This document shows positions 1 to 6,333 of a stretch of 8,731 bases of DNA, piece by piece; position 1 is the first letter of the stretch; each line of letters opens with the position of its first letter. The notes beneath the pieces are model-generated. The model was not told the DNA's origin and did no database searches. It saw nothing but the letters and a program-made list of their open reading frames with translations. This stretch comes from CAZXVU01 sp964644465 (lineage in GTDB: Bacteria > Chlamydiota > Chlamydiia > Chlamydiales > SM23-39): assembly GCA_964644465.1 (NCBI GenBank), contig CAZXVU010000089.1, positions 1-8,731 of the forward strand, written 5' to 3'. The translations under genes were made by a program, and so were the position numbers.

Positions 1-170
1 TCCATCTTGCGATGAATCCCAATCAGTTCATTCTTCTCTTTTTCCACTGTCAAAATAACTATAAGTGCGACTCTTTTCGAATCAGACAATTTGGTGAACA
101 GTCTTGCTGTTCTATTTCTTTGTGACTTAGCATCAAAAGAACAAGGGATAACATACAAAAAGTCGATCAT
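1..170 (-). CDS. Unrecognised protein, N-terminal part, cut by the left window edge
   Basis: An open frame runs on the minus strand from ATG at 170 to the left edge: 56 complete codons and no stop. An in-frame stop lies just upstream at 186-188, and a TTG at 179 is an alternative start. The translation begins MIDFLYVIPCSF, is basic in the middle (SQRNRTARLF), then has a hydrophobic beta-like run (VALIVILTVEK) and ends ELIGIHRKM at the edge. This alternation of charged and hydrophobic segments looks like a real globular protein, but I do not recognise the family. There is only an AAGAA directly against the ATG, so no convincing ribosome binding site. It lies downstream of the secreted-protein gene on the same strand, about 64 bases away, with a possible terminator between them. 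It could be the start of a full gene or a remnant; the rest is outside the window. Confidence 0.5.
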   Translation of the reverse strand, partial: MIDFLYVIPCSFDAKSQRNRTARLFTKLSDSKRVALIVILTVEKEKNELIGIHRKM

Positions 171-185
171 TTCTTGCAATGGATT

Positions 186-229
186 TCAAAAAATCGATGA
201 ATTTCAACAGCGAATTCCCCTGCTGAAAT
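186..229 (-). terminator. Possible terminator after the small secreted protein gene
   Basis: On the minus strand, six bases after the TAA of the gene at 235-765, arms at 220-229 and 201-210 form a 10-bp stem (one G-U pair in RNA) with a 9-base loop. A run of six T follows after a spacer of about seven bases (188-193). The stem is only moderately GC-rich and the T run is offset from it, so this is a weak rho-independent terminator candidate. Confidence 0.4.
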
Positions 230-234
230 GCCAT

Positions 235-765
235 TTATCGATTATTTTCGATCTCGAAAGATTGGGTGAAAATTTCGTGTTTTTCCGAAGATGGGGAAAG
301 ACTGGTTGTCTGAAAGAGATAGAGATGATGGGATGTCATAAGAAGATGCTCATGGACCCATTTCCCTTCTGTTCGATACGCAAGATTCATTCCTTCAGGA
401 TCTGTCTCTGACATTTCCACATTCGGGAGCGAAAGGACTTCTTCCATTCTCTGCTTGAAGGAATCCCCTTGAGGAATTTCTTGAATCCACAGCTGAAACC
501 GCTCTCCATTTTTTGTTGAGCTTATCTCGAGCTTCTCAGGTGTAATATACTGATAATTAGGGTCGTCTGGAAATCTAGCTAGAATCTTTTCATCCCCTAG
601 ATTTTTGACAAAAATCGCCCAAATGGCGGAATCTTTTTCATCTTCCTGCGGAGGAGTTTTTTCAGGCTGTTCAACCGGAAACCAGCCATCAACTGGCGTC
701 GAAGCTTCGGCATCCAAAGGAGAACTAACAAGCAAAGAAGCAATTAAAAACTTTAGTAAAATCAA
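235..765 (-). CDS. Small secreted protein of unknown function
   Basis: A 176-residue protein with a clear N-terminal signal peptide: hydrophobic core at about residues 2-17 and an A-E-A ending at residues 19-21, which fits signal peptidase I cleavage after residue 21. There is no lipobox cysteine. The mature part starts with a proline- and acid-rich linker (about 22-46). A compact domain follows with aromatic and charged residues (FPDDPNYQYITPEKLEIS, a WIQEIPQG segment, then KWVHEHLLMTSHHLYLFQTT near the C-terminus), suggesting alternating beta strands and a helix. I do not recognise the family. The start is TTG; no in-frame ATG lies between it and the upstream stop at 793-795, and no strong Shine-Dalgarno site is visible, so the start is the weakest part of the call. 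Role inferred only as periplasmic or secreted. It is divergent from the nuclease-fold gene at 872. Confidence 0.7.
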   Translation of the reverse strand: MILLKFLIASLLVSSPLDAEASTPVDGWFPVEQPEKTPPQEDEKDSAIWAIFVKNLGDEKILARFPDDPNYQYITPEKLEISSTKNGERFQLWIQEIPQGDSFKQRMEEVLSLPNVEMSETDPEGMNLAYRTEGKWVHEHLLMTSHHLYLFQTTSLSPSSEKHEIFTQSFEIENNR

Positions 766-772
766 ACAAACA

Positions 773-816
773 CCAATTAATTTGACTACATTTTACAACA
801 AATCTATATTAATTGG
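773..816. repeat. Perfect 9-bp inverted repeat bracketing a promoter
   Basis: CCAATTAAT at 773-781 is repeated exactly in reverse complement as ATTAATTGG at 808-816, with 26 bases between. The arms lie just outside the -35 box and over the -10 box of the promoter for the gene at 872, and close to the start of the divergent gene ending at 765. The position would suit a dimeric regulator's operator. AT-rich sequence produces such repeats by chance fairly often, so function is inference. Confidence 0.4.
782..810 (+). promoter_or_regulatory. Sigma-70-type promoter for the EEP-family gene
   Basis: TTGACT at 782-787 (five of six to the -35 consensus), an exact 17-base spacer, then TATATT at 805-810 (five of six to the -10 consensus). 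Transcription would start near 817, giving a leader of about 55 bases before the ATG at 872. This is the best-matching promoter between the divergent genes. Confidence 0.6.
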
Positions 817-871
817 CTAAAAACTAAATGAGTAGTATATAAGTTAAGCTTGAAAATTTGAGATATTCATC

Positions 872-1915
872 ATGATGGTAGAAAATATTCAAATATTATC
901 GGCATTAAGTGTTCTTTCAGCTCCTCTAGCAGCGAATCCGCAGATGATTGCACCCCAAGAATCAGTCAGAGTGATTTCTCCAAAGGCTTCTCTGAGAAGA
1001 TTGGCAGCAGAAACAGCCCTCCCTCCTGTCCTTCAACCGAGAGGACAATATGTAGGCGAGCTCCAAGAAAGTTGGACTTTTCCCTCCGATCATCTTCCTA
1101 TTGGAATGAGCACTGAAGGACTCAATGTCGCATCGTGGAATGTCATGAACACAGCTTATATGAACTGGGTAGAGATGAATTCCCAGGGGCTCAAGAGATC
1201 TGCTCTCACACAAGAAAATATTATCATCAATGAAAGCGGCCTAACTGTCCGCGACCGTCATAATGTCGATTTGATCCTCGAAATGCTCTTCCAACCAGGC
1301 AAACCGCAAGCCGTTTTATCCTTACAAGAATGCAGTATCGCCTTTCTTGAAGAATTAGAAGAAAGACTCCCCCCTCAATTCAAAGTGATCCGAGAACGGG
1401 AAGGTTTCCCAAAGGATCAAAACGCATTGATTTATGATAGAAGCGTTTTAGACCTTCTGAAAAATAGCACCGTAGTAGGCGTCTATTCTGAAGATTCACG
1501 CCCTTTCCAAGATATTTTATTCGATAGGATCGACGGAAAAGGACCCCTCAGGATTCTCAACGCTCACGTTCCTGGCGACCCTAACGGCCCTGCTCGCTAC
1601 GAATTTGCTGAATATCTTGCAAAAACGGAAAATAAAGCGATTTTAACGATTGCAATGGGAGATATGAATTTCAATGAGCTTGAAATGCAAGATGCCCTTC
1701 AAGAAGCATATCGTGGGAAAAGACCCCATTACACACTCCTAACTCCTTACTGCACAAACATCAACCCGAATTCTTTTGTCTCAAAAGCCATCGACCATTT
1801 TTTAATAAACCGGCCTGCCGAATCTTCCACGATCAGTCAGCCGGACGAGCTCCTTCCAGGACTCCAAAAAGTGGTAGACCTTCTTGAAGACAAGAAATTT
1901 ATTGAAGCGCAATAA
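872..1915 (+). CDS. Endonuclease/exonuclease/phosphatase (EEP) superfamily protein
   Basis: A 347-residue protein carrying the ordered active-site motifs of the Mg-dependent EEP (DNase I/exonuclease III/inositol phosphatase-like) fold. They are N90 in ASWNV, E153 in LSLQE, H232 in LNAHVPGD, D264 and N266 in GDMN, and D308-H309 in AIDHF. These residues coordinate the metal and hydrolyse a phosphodiester or phosphomonoester; whether the substrate is nucleic acid or a phospholipid/inositol phosphate cannot be read from the sequence. About 80 residues precede the fold. Residues 8-21 are mildly hydrophobic (ILSALSVLSAPLAA), a possible export signal but without a basic N-region. ATG at 872 is directly followed by a second in-frame ATG at 875; only a weak GAG (about 860-862) precedes them. 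The gene has its own promoter and reads away from the secreted-protein gene. A secreted nuclease or effector is possible but unproven. Confidence 0.85.
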   Translation: MMVENIQILSALSVLSAPLAANPQMIAPQESVRVISPKASLRRLAAETALPPVLQPRGQYVGELQESWTFPSDHLPIGMSTEGLNVASWNVMNTAYMNWVEMNSQGLKRSALTQENIIINESGLTVRDRHNVDLILEMLFQPGKPQAVLSLQECSIAFLEELEERLPPQFKVIREREGFPKDQNALIYDRSVLDLLKNSTVVGVYSEDSRPFQDILFDRIDGKGPLRILNAHVPGDPNGPARYEFAEYLAKTENKAILTIAMGDMNFNELEMQDALQEAYRGKRPHYTLLTPYCTNINPNSFVSKAIDHFLINRPAESSTISQPDELLPGLQKVVDLLEDKKFIEAQ

Positions 1916-1927
1916 CTAGCTTTTTGA

Positions 1928-1953
1928 TAAAGAGAACTTAGAGGTTTTCTTTA
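1928..1953 (+). terminator. Weak hairpin between the EEP gene and the efflux operon
   Basis: Arms at 1928-1937 and 1944-1953 pair over 10 bp (one G-U) around the loop TTAGAG. The stem is A/T-rich, and no T run follows beyond the T-rich right arm itself; a Shine-Dalgarno site comes next. It may be a partial terminator or attenuator separating the two units, or simply AT-rich chance pairing. Confidence 0.3.
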
Positions 1954-1956
1954 ACT

Positions 1957-1961
1957 AGGAG
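1957..1961 (+). promoter_or_regulatory. Strong ribosome binding site for the four-helix membrane protein
   Basis: AGGAG, seven bases before the ATG at 1969. It is the clearest Shine-Dalgarno match in the window and fixes the start of that gene. Confidence 0.8.
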
Positions 1962-1968
1962 CATTTCT

Positions 1969-2358
1969 ATGAGCGTATCTTTTTTTCTAGCCCAAGTCCT
2001 TGGGTGTTATGTATTTTTCATGTCTTTAGCGATGTTAGTGCATCATCAGGCCTTCAAAAGAATCATGCACGAGTTTATTACAAGCCAGCCCATGGTCGTC
2101 TTTTCCGGGGGCGTAGGTCTATTATTTGGACTGCTTATCGTTATCAGCCATAACGTTTGGGTAGCTGCGTGGCCAGTTTTGATCACTTTGATCGGTTGGT
2201 TCCTTCTGATCCAAGCACTTATCAGAATCTTTTTTCCAATGCATTTTGCCAAAGTCTGCAAAGACTTGATGGCAGGTCATGGTTACACGATTATGTGCTG
2301 GGTATGGCTCGTCATCAGTCTATTTTTGATTTGGGCTGGTTTTTCTTTAATGTACTAA
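1969..2358 (+). CDS. Four-helix integral membrane protein of unknown function, first gene of the efflux unit
   Basis: A 129-residue, almost wholly hydrophobic protein with four predicted transmembrane segments at about residues 3-24, 41-62, 64-88 and 106-128. Short polar loops include a basic, His-containing one (HHQAFKRIMHEF, about 26-36) and a second one, FPMHFAKVCKDLM, before the last helix. I see no known catalytic motif. The start is supported by AGGAG at 1957-1961. Only nine bases separate its stop from the EmrA-like gene, so the three genes to 4913 are probably co-transcribed. Being linked to a drug-efflux pair suggests an accessory or envelope role, but that is context only. It does not resemble the small multidrug resistance family, which lacks these loops and has a conserved Glu in helix 1. 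Confidence 0.75.
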   Translation: MSVSFFLAQVLGCYVFFMSLAMLVHHQAFKRIMHEFITSQPMVVFSGGVGLLFGLLIVISHNVWVAAWPVLITLIGWFLLIQALIRIFFPMHFAKVCKDLMAGHGYTIMCWVWLVISLFLIWAGFSLMY

Positions 2359-2367
2359 CGGAAAAAT

Positions 2368-3297
2368 ATGTCGACCCCCGAAAAACCCAAGAAAAAGAGT
2401 ATTATTATTTCTTGGCAAAAGCTTGTCATAGGGCTGGGGGTTTTAATCCTTCTTCTCGTTGCCTTAGGCTGGTATCGCCATTCAAGGCTCTACGTCTGGA
2501 CTAACGATGCTTTTATAGACGGTTATCAAATCTCGATTAGTTCCGATGTTGAGGCGCGCATCATCAATCTCTATGTGGATGAAGGCGACATCGTCAAAGA
2601 AGGGCAGTTGCTCTGCCAGCTCGACGAGAGTATTTTCGAATCGAGAAGGGCCGACGCCTCAACAGGTGTCGTCCAAGCCGAACAGTCTACTGCGCTCTAT
2701 AAAATTGAGACAGAAAAACTCCGCGATATATACACGGTCGCGAAGAATGAATATCAAAAGCAGATTATATCTTTTATCGATTTCGATAAGATCGAAAAGG
2801 ATTTCCTGGCTGCAGAAGCCCAGTATAAAGTATCTGAAGCCAATCTGAAAAATGCAGTTGCGAAGCTCGGCGTCATCGACGAGCTTCTCCGCCATACAAA
2901 AGTGTATGATCCTCGTAATGGAGCGATTTCGAAGCGGTGGGTCGTTGCAGGCGACGTAGCCAATATCGGCCAGCCTCTTTTTGTCCTGACGGATATAGAG
3001 AACATTTATGTGACCGCTCTCTTAGAAGAAACAAAAGTCGGCCGGCTAAGAGCTGGCGATCATGTTCAAATCCATGTGGACGCTTATCCCGATCGCAAAT
3101 TTAATGGTTCGGTCTATGTAGTCCGCGCATCGGCGGCGTCTCAATTTGCTCTGATCCCGCCGGACAACGCAACGGGCAACTTTACAAAAGTCGTCCAGCG
3201 CGTTCCTGTAAAAATCCATCTCGATATTCCAAAGACAAAAAATCCTCTTTATCTCTATCCGGGAATGTCGGTTGAGATCAGCGTAAATGTACGATGA
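2368..3297 (+). CDS. emrA: EmrA-like membrane fusion protein (HlyD family) of a multidrug efflux pump
   Basis: The periplasmic adaptor that links an inner-membrane DHA2 transporter to an outer-membrane channel. It has a short basic cytoplasmic tail (residues 1-18) and one transmembrane anchor (about 19-36). The family-typical entry TNDAFIDG (45-52) opens the first half of the lipoyl-like domain (YVDEGDIVKEGQLL). A helical coiled-coil hairpin follows at about 90-180, then the second lipoyl half and a beta-barrel (about 200-300). The segment PPDNATGNFTKVVQR (264-278) and the PGMSVEI near the end are characteristic of the EmrA branch. At 309 residues it is shorter than E. coli EmrA (about 390), mainly through a shorter hairpin. 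Its TGA overlaps the next gene's start as ATGA, implying translational coupling. No strong Shine-Dalgarno site is seen (GGAAAA just before the ATG). The partner outer-membrane factor is not in this window. Confidence 0.9.
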   Translation: MSTPEKPKKKSIIISWQKLVIGLGVLILLLVALGWYRHSRLYVWTNDAFIDGYQISISSDVEARIINLYVDEGDIVKEGQLLCQLDESIFESRRADASTGVVQAEQSTALYKIETEKLRDIYTVAKNEYQKQIISFIDFDKIEKDFLAAEAQYKVSEANLKNAVAKLGVIDELLRHTKVYDPRNGAISKRWVVAGDVANIGQPLFVLTDIENIYVTALLEETKVGRLRAGDHVQIHVDAYPDRKFNGSVYVVRASAASQFALIPPDNATGNFTKVVQRVPVKIHLDIPKTKNPLYLYPGMSVEISVNVR

Positions 3298-4913
3298 GTA
3301 TTGCGCTCCATAAACCCAGCATATTTTCTTCCGACCACCCTGCATATCCCTGGATCATTCTAACAAACGTGATCGTTACGACCTTCATGGCGATCTTCTC
3401 TGCCGTTGCGACCATCATTTCCGATGACGCGATCCAAGGTGAGCTCGCATTGAGCGACACACTCGCAATCTGGATTACTACGCTCTATCTTTTGGGAGTC
3501 AATACGACAGTCCCTACAGGGAATTGGTTTGCCAATCATTTCGGGAAAAAAAGAACCTACTCGGTCGGTGTTTTGATTTTTACATTTGGCTCTGGACTTG
3601 CAGGCTTTGCAAATGACTTCTGGATCCTAGGTTTTGCTCGGCTGATCGAAGGTATTGGAGCCGGGATGATCTTCCCCGTAGGCCTAGCTCTCATTGCCAC
3701 AGCGTTCTCCAAAGAAAAACTCTCTTTAGCTCTCATTCTATATATTGGAATTGGTTTTGGAGGAGGTCTTGGACTTGGATGTTATCTCGCTGGATATTTC
3801 ACAGAATTCATGTCTTGGAGAATCATTTTCTTCCTCATGATCCCTTTTGGACTTCTTGCAGCCCTTTCCTGTTGGCTTTCCCGCAAAAAACTTCCTGAAA
3901 GAATATACGTACCCTTTGATTACTGGGGATATTTTTTCTTTGCTACTTTTGTAGCTTCTCTGCTGGTTGCGCTCACACTCGCCCCTCTCCCTTCAACAGC
4001 TGAGGGCTGGAGATCGCCTCTGATTATTGGACTTATTGTCATCGCGGTCATTTGTTTATTTTCGGCCATCTATGTAGAAAGCCGTCATCCAAATCCCATG
4101 ATTCCTCTTCCTCTCTTCAAAGATCCCATTTTTGCTGTGAGTACGTTATCGATGTTTCTTTTAGGGATGTCTTTATTTGCAAGCGTTGCAGTCACAACCA
4201 ACTACATGATTCATGGACTCTTTTATGAGAAATACATCGTCGGAAAGATCGCCATGACCTATGGCCTAACAATGGCAGTATGCAGCATCCTCTCCAGTGC
4301 GCTCATTCGATTTCTTCCGATTCCAATTTTGATCTTTTGGGGACTTTTCTTGCTCATTTGCAGCTATTTTTTGAATAATGAAATGAGCTGGCTTACAGGC
4401 CCAGATCAAATCATTCCCATTCTCATCTTGCGTGGAGCAGGCCTTGGTTTTGCTCTGGGACCGACAACAGTGCTTGCATTGCAAGAAGTGCCTAAAGAGT
4501 TGTCGAGCCAAGCAGCGACATTGCTGACTTTTTTCCGCCAAGTCGGTGGTACTTACGCAGGGACATTGATTGCAATTTTCACCATCAAACGGAAAATCTT
4601 CCACGCTGCGCGCTGGGGGGAACAGGCGAATGCACAAATTCCCGGCTATAAAGTCACTTACCGAAAAATTTTTGGACAATTTTATAGCGACCTATCTGAC
4701 AAAGGGGGACTTGGAAGCACTCTCCAAGCAAAAGCGGAAATCATTAAAAATATCGAGATCCAAGCGTTTATCCAGGGACAAAATGACGCCCTGATCATTT
4801 TTGGCTACGTCACTTCTGTTGTGGCCCTCATTCTTCTTGCCTTCACAATCCGCCGTTACATGAAGTCCAAAAAACATAAACATATCATCGAAACCGAAAA
4901 ACTCACCCCTTGA
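3294..4913 (+). CDS. emrB: EmrB/QacA-type DHA2 drug:proton antiporter (MFS, 14 helices)
   Basis: A 539-residue inner-membrane transporter, the usual length for the 14-helix DHA2 family, which exports hydrophobic compounds in exchange for protons. Helix 1 is at about residues 21-42. The motif A loop GNWFANHFGKKR (76-87) follows helix 2. Motif B, with R116 in ARLIEGIGAG, is in helix 4. Near the C-terminal half, LRGAGLGFALGPTT and FFRQVGGTYAG match family signatures. A roughly 70-residue polar loop before the last helix, rich in charged residues, is also typical. Two departures: the motif A Asp position reads Asn (N81), and the helix 5 antiporter motif C reads GGGLGLGCYLAG (156-167) without the usual Gly-Pro. 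The gene starts inside the stop of the EmrA-like gene, so the pair is co-translated. Its 3' end overlaps convergent rtcB by 11 bases. Substrate cannot be predicted. Confidence 0.9.
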   Translation: MSIALHKPSIFSSDHPAYPWIILTNVIVTTFMAIFSAVATIISDDAIQGELALSDTLAIWITTLYLLGVNTTVPTGNWFANHFGKKRTYSVGVLIFTFGSGLAGFANDFWILGFARLIEGIGAGMIFPVGLALIATAFSKEKLSLALILYIGIGFGGGLGLGCYLAGYFTEFMSWRIIFFLMIPFGLLAALSCWLSRKKLPERIYVPFDYWGYFFFATFVASLLVALTLAPLPSTAEGWRSPLIIGLIVIAVICLFSAIYVESRHPNPMIPLPLFKDPIFAVSTLSMFLLGMSLFASVAVTTNYMIHGLFYEKYIVGKIAMTYGLTMAVCSILSSALIRFLPIPILIFWGLFLLICSYFLNNEMSWLTGPDQIIPILILRGAGLGFALGPTTVLALQEVPKELSSQAATLLTFFRQVGGTYAGTLIAIFTIKRKIFHAARWGEQANAQIPGYKVTYRKIFGQFYSDLSDKGGLGSTLQAKAEIIKNIEIQAFIQGQNDALIIFGYVTSVVALILLAFTIRRYMKSKKHKHIIETEKLTP

Positions 4914-4929
4914 TCACAAGGGATGGTTT
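4903..4929. terminator. Possible bidirectional terminator across the emrB/rtcB stop codons
   Basis: CCCTTG (4907-4912) and CAAGGG (4917-4922) form a perfect 6-bp stem with a four-base loop, placed over both stop codons. On the plus strand a TTTT run follows four bases after the stem; on the minus strand a run of five T (4896-4900) follows within six bases. The stem is short, but the convergent position and T runs on both sides support a shared terminator. Confidence 0.4.
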
Positions 4930-6333
4930 TAAACGGGCGACCATTTTGGCCAGGCCCGCTTCTTGCGTCGCAGCGCAAACTGCATCGACATCTTTGTAAG
5001 CGTCGGGCATCTCTTCCGCCACCGTTCTTTTTGAACTGGCCATCACTTCGACTCCTTGAGAGCGCATGTGAGCCATCAGGTCTTTTCCTTTCCAAGCTCC
5101 CATCGATTTAACACGGCTGCGGGCCCGGCCCGCTCCATGGCAGGCGCTGCACCAGGTCAAAGGATTGCCTAAACCCGCCATTAAATGGCTAGCGCGCCCC
5201 ATATCGCCTGGAACGAGCACAGGCTGGCCTGTGGCTCGGAAAAGAGGCGATAGCTCCTTGGAGCCCTTCCCATAGGCTCTGGTGGCCCCTTTGCGGTGAA
5301 CGCACAGCTTTCTCTTCTTTCCTTCGAATTCATGCTCTTCGAATTTGGCGATATTATGGCATACATCATAAAGCAGTCTCACATCGCGAGGAGCCAATCC
5401 CATCACTGCATGAAATGCATCGCGCACTCCTGCTAAGATTTGCTGCCGGTTATTGAACGCATAATTAGCCGCTGAAGCCATTGCCTGAAAATAGGTTTGC
5501 CCCTCGCTGCTCTTAATGGGAGCTGCGACGAGCTGCTTATCGGGAAGACCTTCGGCAAATCCCTTCTTCAGGAAAACATCGAGAGTATCTTGGCAAATTT
5601 GGTGGCCAAATCCTCGCGATCCCGAATGGATTAAAATGTACGTCTGACCTTCAAAAACGCCCCATTCTTTGGCCACTTCTGGAAGATAGATTTTCTGGAT
5701 CGCGCCAATTTCTACAAAATGATTGCCTGAGCCGATCGAACCGAGCTGGCGCCGCCCCCGCTCTCTTGCCGTCGAAGATATGGCATCCAAATTCGCTCCT
5801 TCGATGCAGCCATGGCTTTCCATATGTTCGATGTCTTCTTCAAAGCCATAGCCTTGTTCAATCGACCAGCGCGCTCCTTTTTCGATGATCTGCCGGTAAT
5901 CTTTGTCGGAGAGTTTTCTTTCCTCTTTTTTTTGTTCTTGGCCGACGCCTGAAGGAACTCGTTCGAAAATCGCTCTGATCAGTAGGCCGCGTCTCCGTTC
6001 ATCAATATCGGAAAAAGGAATTTTCAATAGCGCTAACCTCACTCCGCAATTGATATCGTATCCCACACCGCCCGGGCTAATCACTCCCGTTTCAACATCC
6101 ATTGCCGCGACCCCTCCGATAGGAAAGCCATATCCCCAGTGGATATCTGGCATCGCGATGCTATAACCTACAATGCCTGGCAAATGGGCAACGTTACAAA
6201 CTTGGTCCAAGGGACGGTCCACTTCCATTTCCTTTAAAAGAGCTTCTGTCGCAATCACAAGGCCAGGGACTCTCATCCCCCCTTTTTTGGGAAGCAGATA
6301 CGTAGCGGGAGCGATTTGCTTCAATTCAGACAT
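4903..6333 (-). CDS. rtcB: RtcB, GTP-dependent RNA-splicing ligase
   Basis: RtcB joins RNA 2',3'-cyclic-phosphate or 3'-phosphate ends to 5'-OH ends, through a GMP-histidine intermediate and Mn ions, in RNA repair and tRNA splicing. The 476 residues match the long archaeal/eukaryotic-like form (about 480) rather than the shorter E. coli one (about 408). Visible active-site motifs: the metal-binding Cys96 in GYDINCGVR, H205 in GSGNHFVEI, H236 in HSGSRGFGH, H326 in CHNIAKFEEHE, RKGATRA, PGDMG, and the guanylylated His399 in CHGAGRARSR. All key residues are present, so it should be active. The start ATG lies inside the end of the upstream LigT-archease fusion gene (8-base overlap), with GGGAG about ten bases before it as the ribosome site. 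This makes a coupled two-gene unit. No rtcA cyclase or rtcR regulator gene is nearby. Confidence 0.97.
   Translation of the reverse strand: MSELKQIAPATYLLPKKGGMRVPGLVIATEALLKEMEVDRPLDQVCNVAHLPGIVGYSIAMPDIHWGYGFPIGGVAAMDVETGVISPGGVGYDINCGVRLALLKIPFSDIDERRRGLLIRAIFERVPSGVGQEQKKEERKLSDKDYRQIIEKGARWSIEQGYGFEEDIEHMESHGCIEGANLDAISSTARERGRRQLGSIGSGNHFVEIGAIQKIYLPEVAKEWGVFEGQTYILIHSGSRGFGHQICQDTLDVFLKKGFAEGLPDKQLVAAPIKSSEGQTYFQAMASAANYAFNNRQQILAGVRDAFHAVMGLAPRDVRLLYDVCHNIAKFEEHEFEGKKRKLCVHRKGATRAYGKGSKELSPLFRATGQPVLVPGDMGRASHLMAGLGNPLTWCSACHGAGRARSRVKSMGAWKGKDLMAHMRSQGVEVMASSKRTVAEEMPDAYKDVDAVCAATQEAGLAKMVARLKPSLVIKG

Noticed and set aside
91..411. Plus-strand 106-codon open frame starting with TTG
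   Set aside because: It lies largely antisense to the secreted-protein gene, has no ribosome site and has a composition (many Cys, Lys and Phe with no order) typical of a shadow frame.
2157..2504. Plus-strand 115-codon frame spanning the junction of the four-helix protein and EmrA-like genes
   Set aside because: It overlaps both well-supported genes in another frame and shows no membrane or domain pattern.
4266..4679. Minus-strand 137-codon frame inside emrB
   Set aside because: Antisense to a strongly conserved transporter segment; Cys- and Gln-rich translation with no domain pattern.
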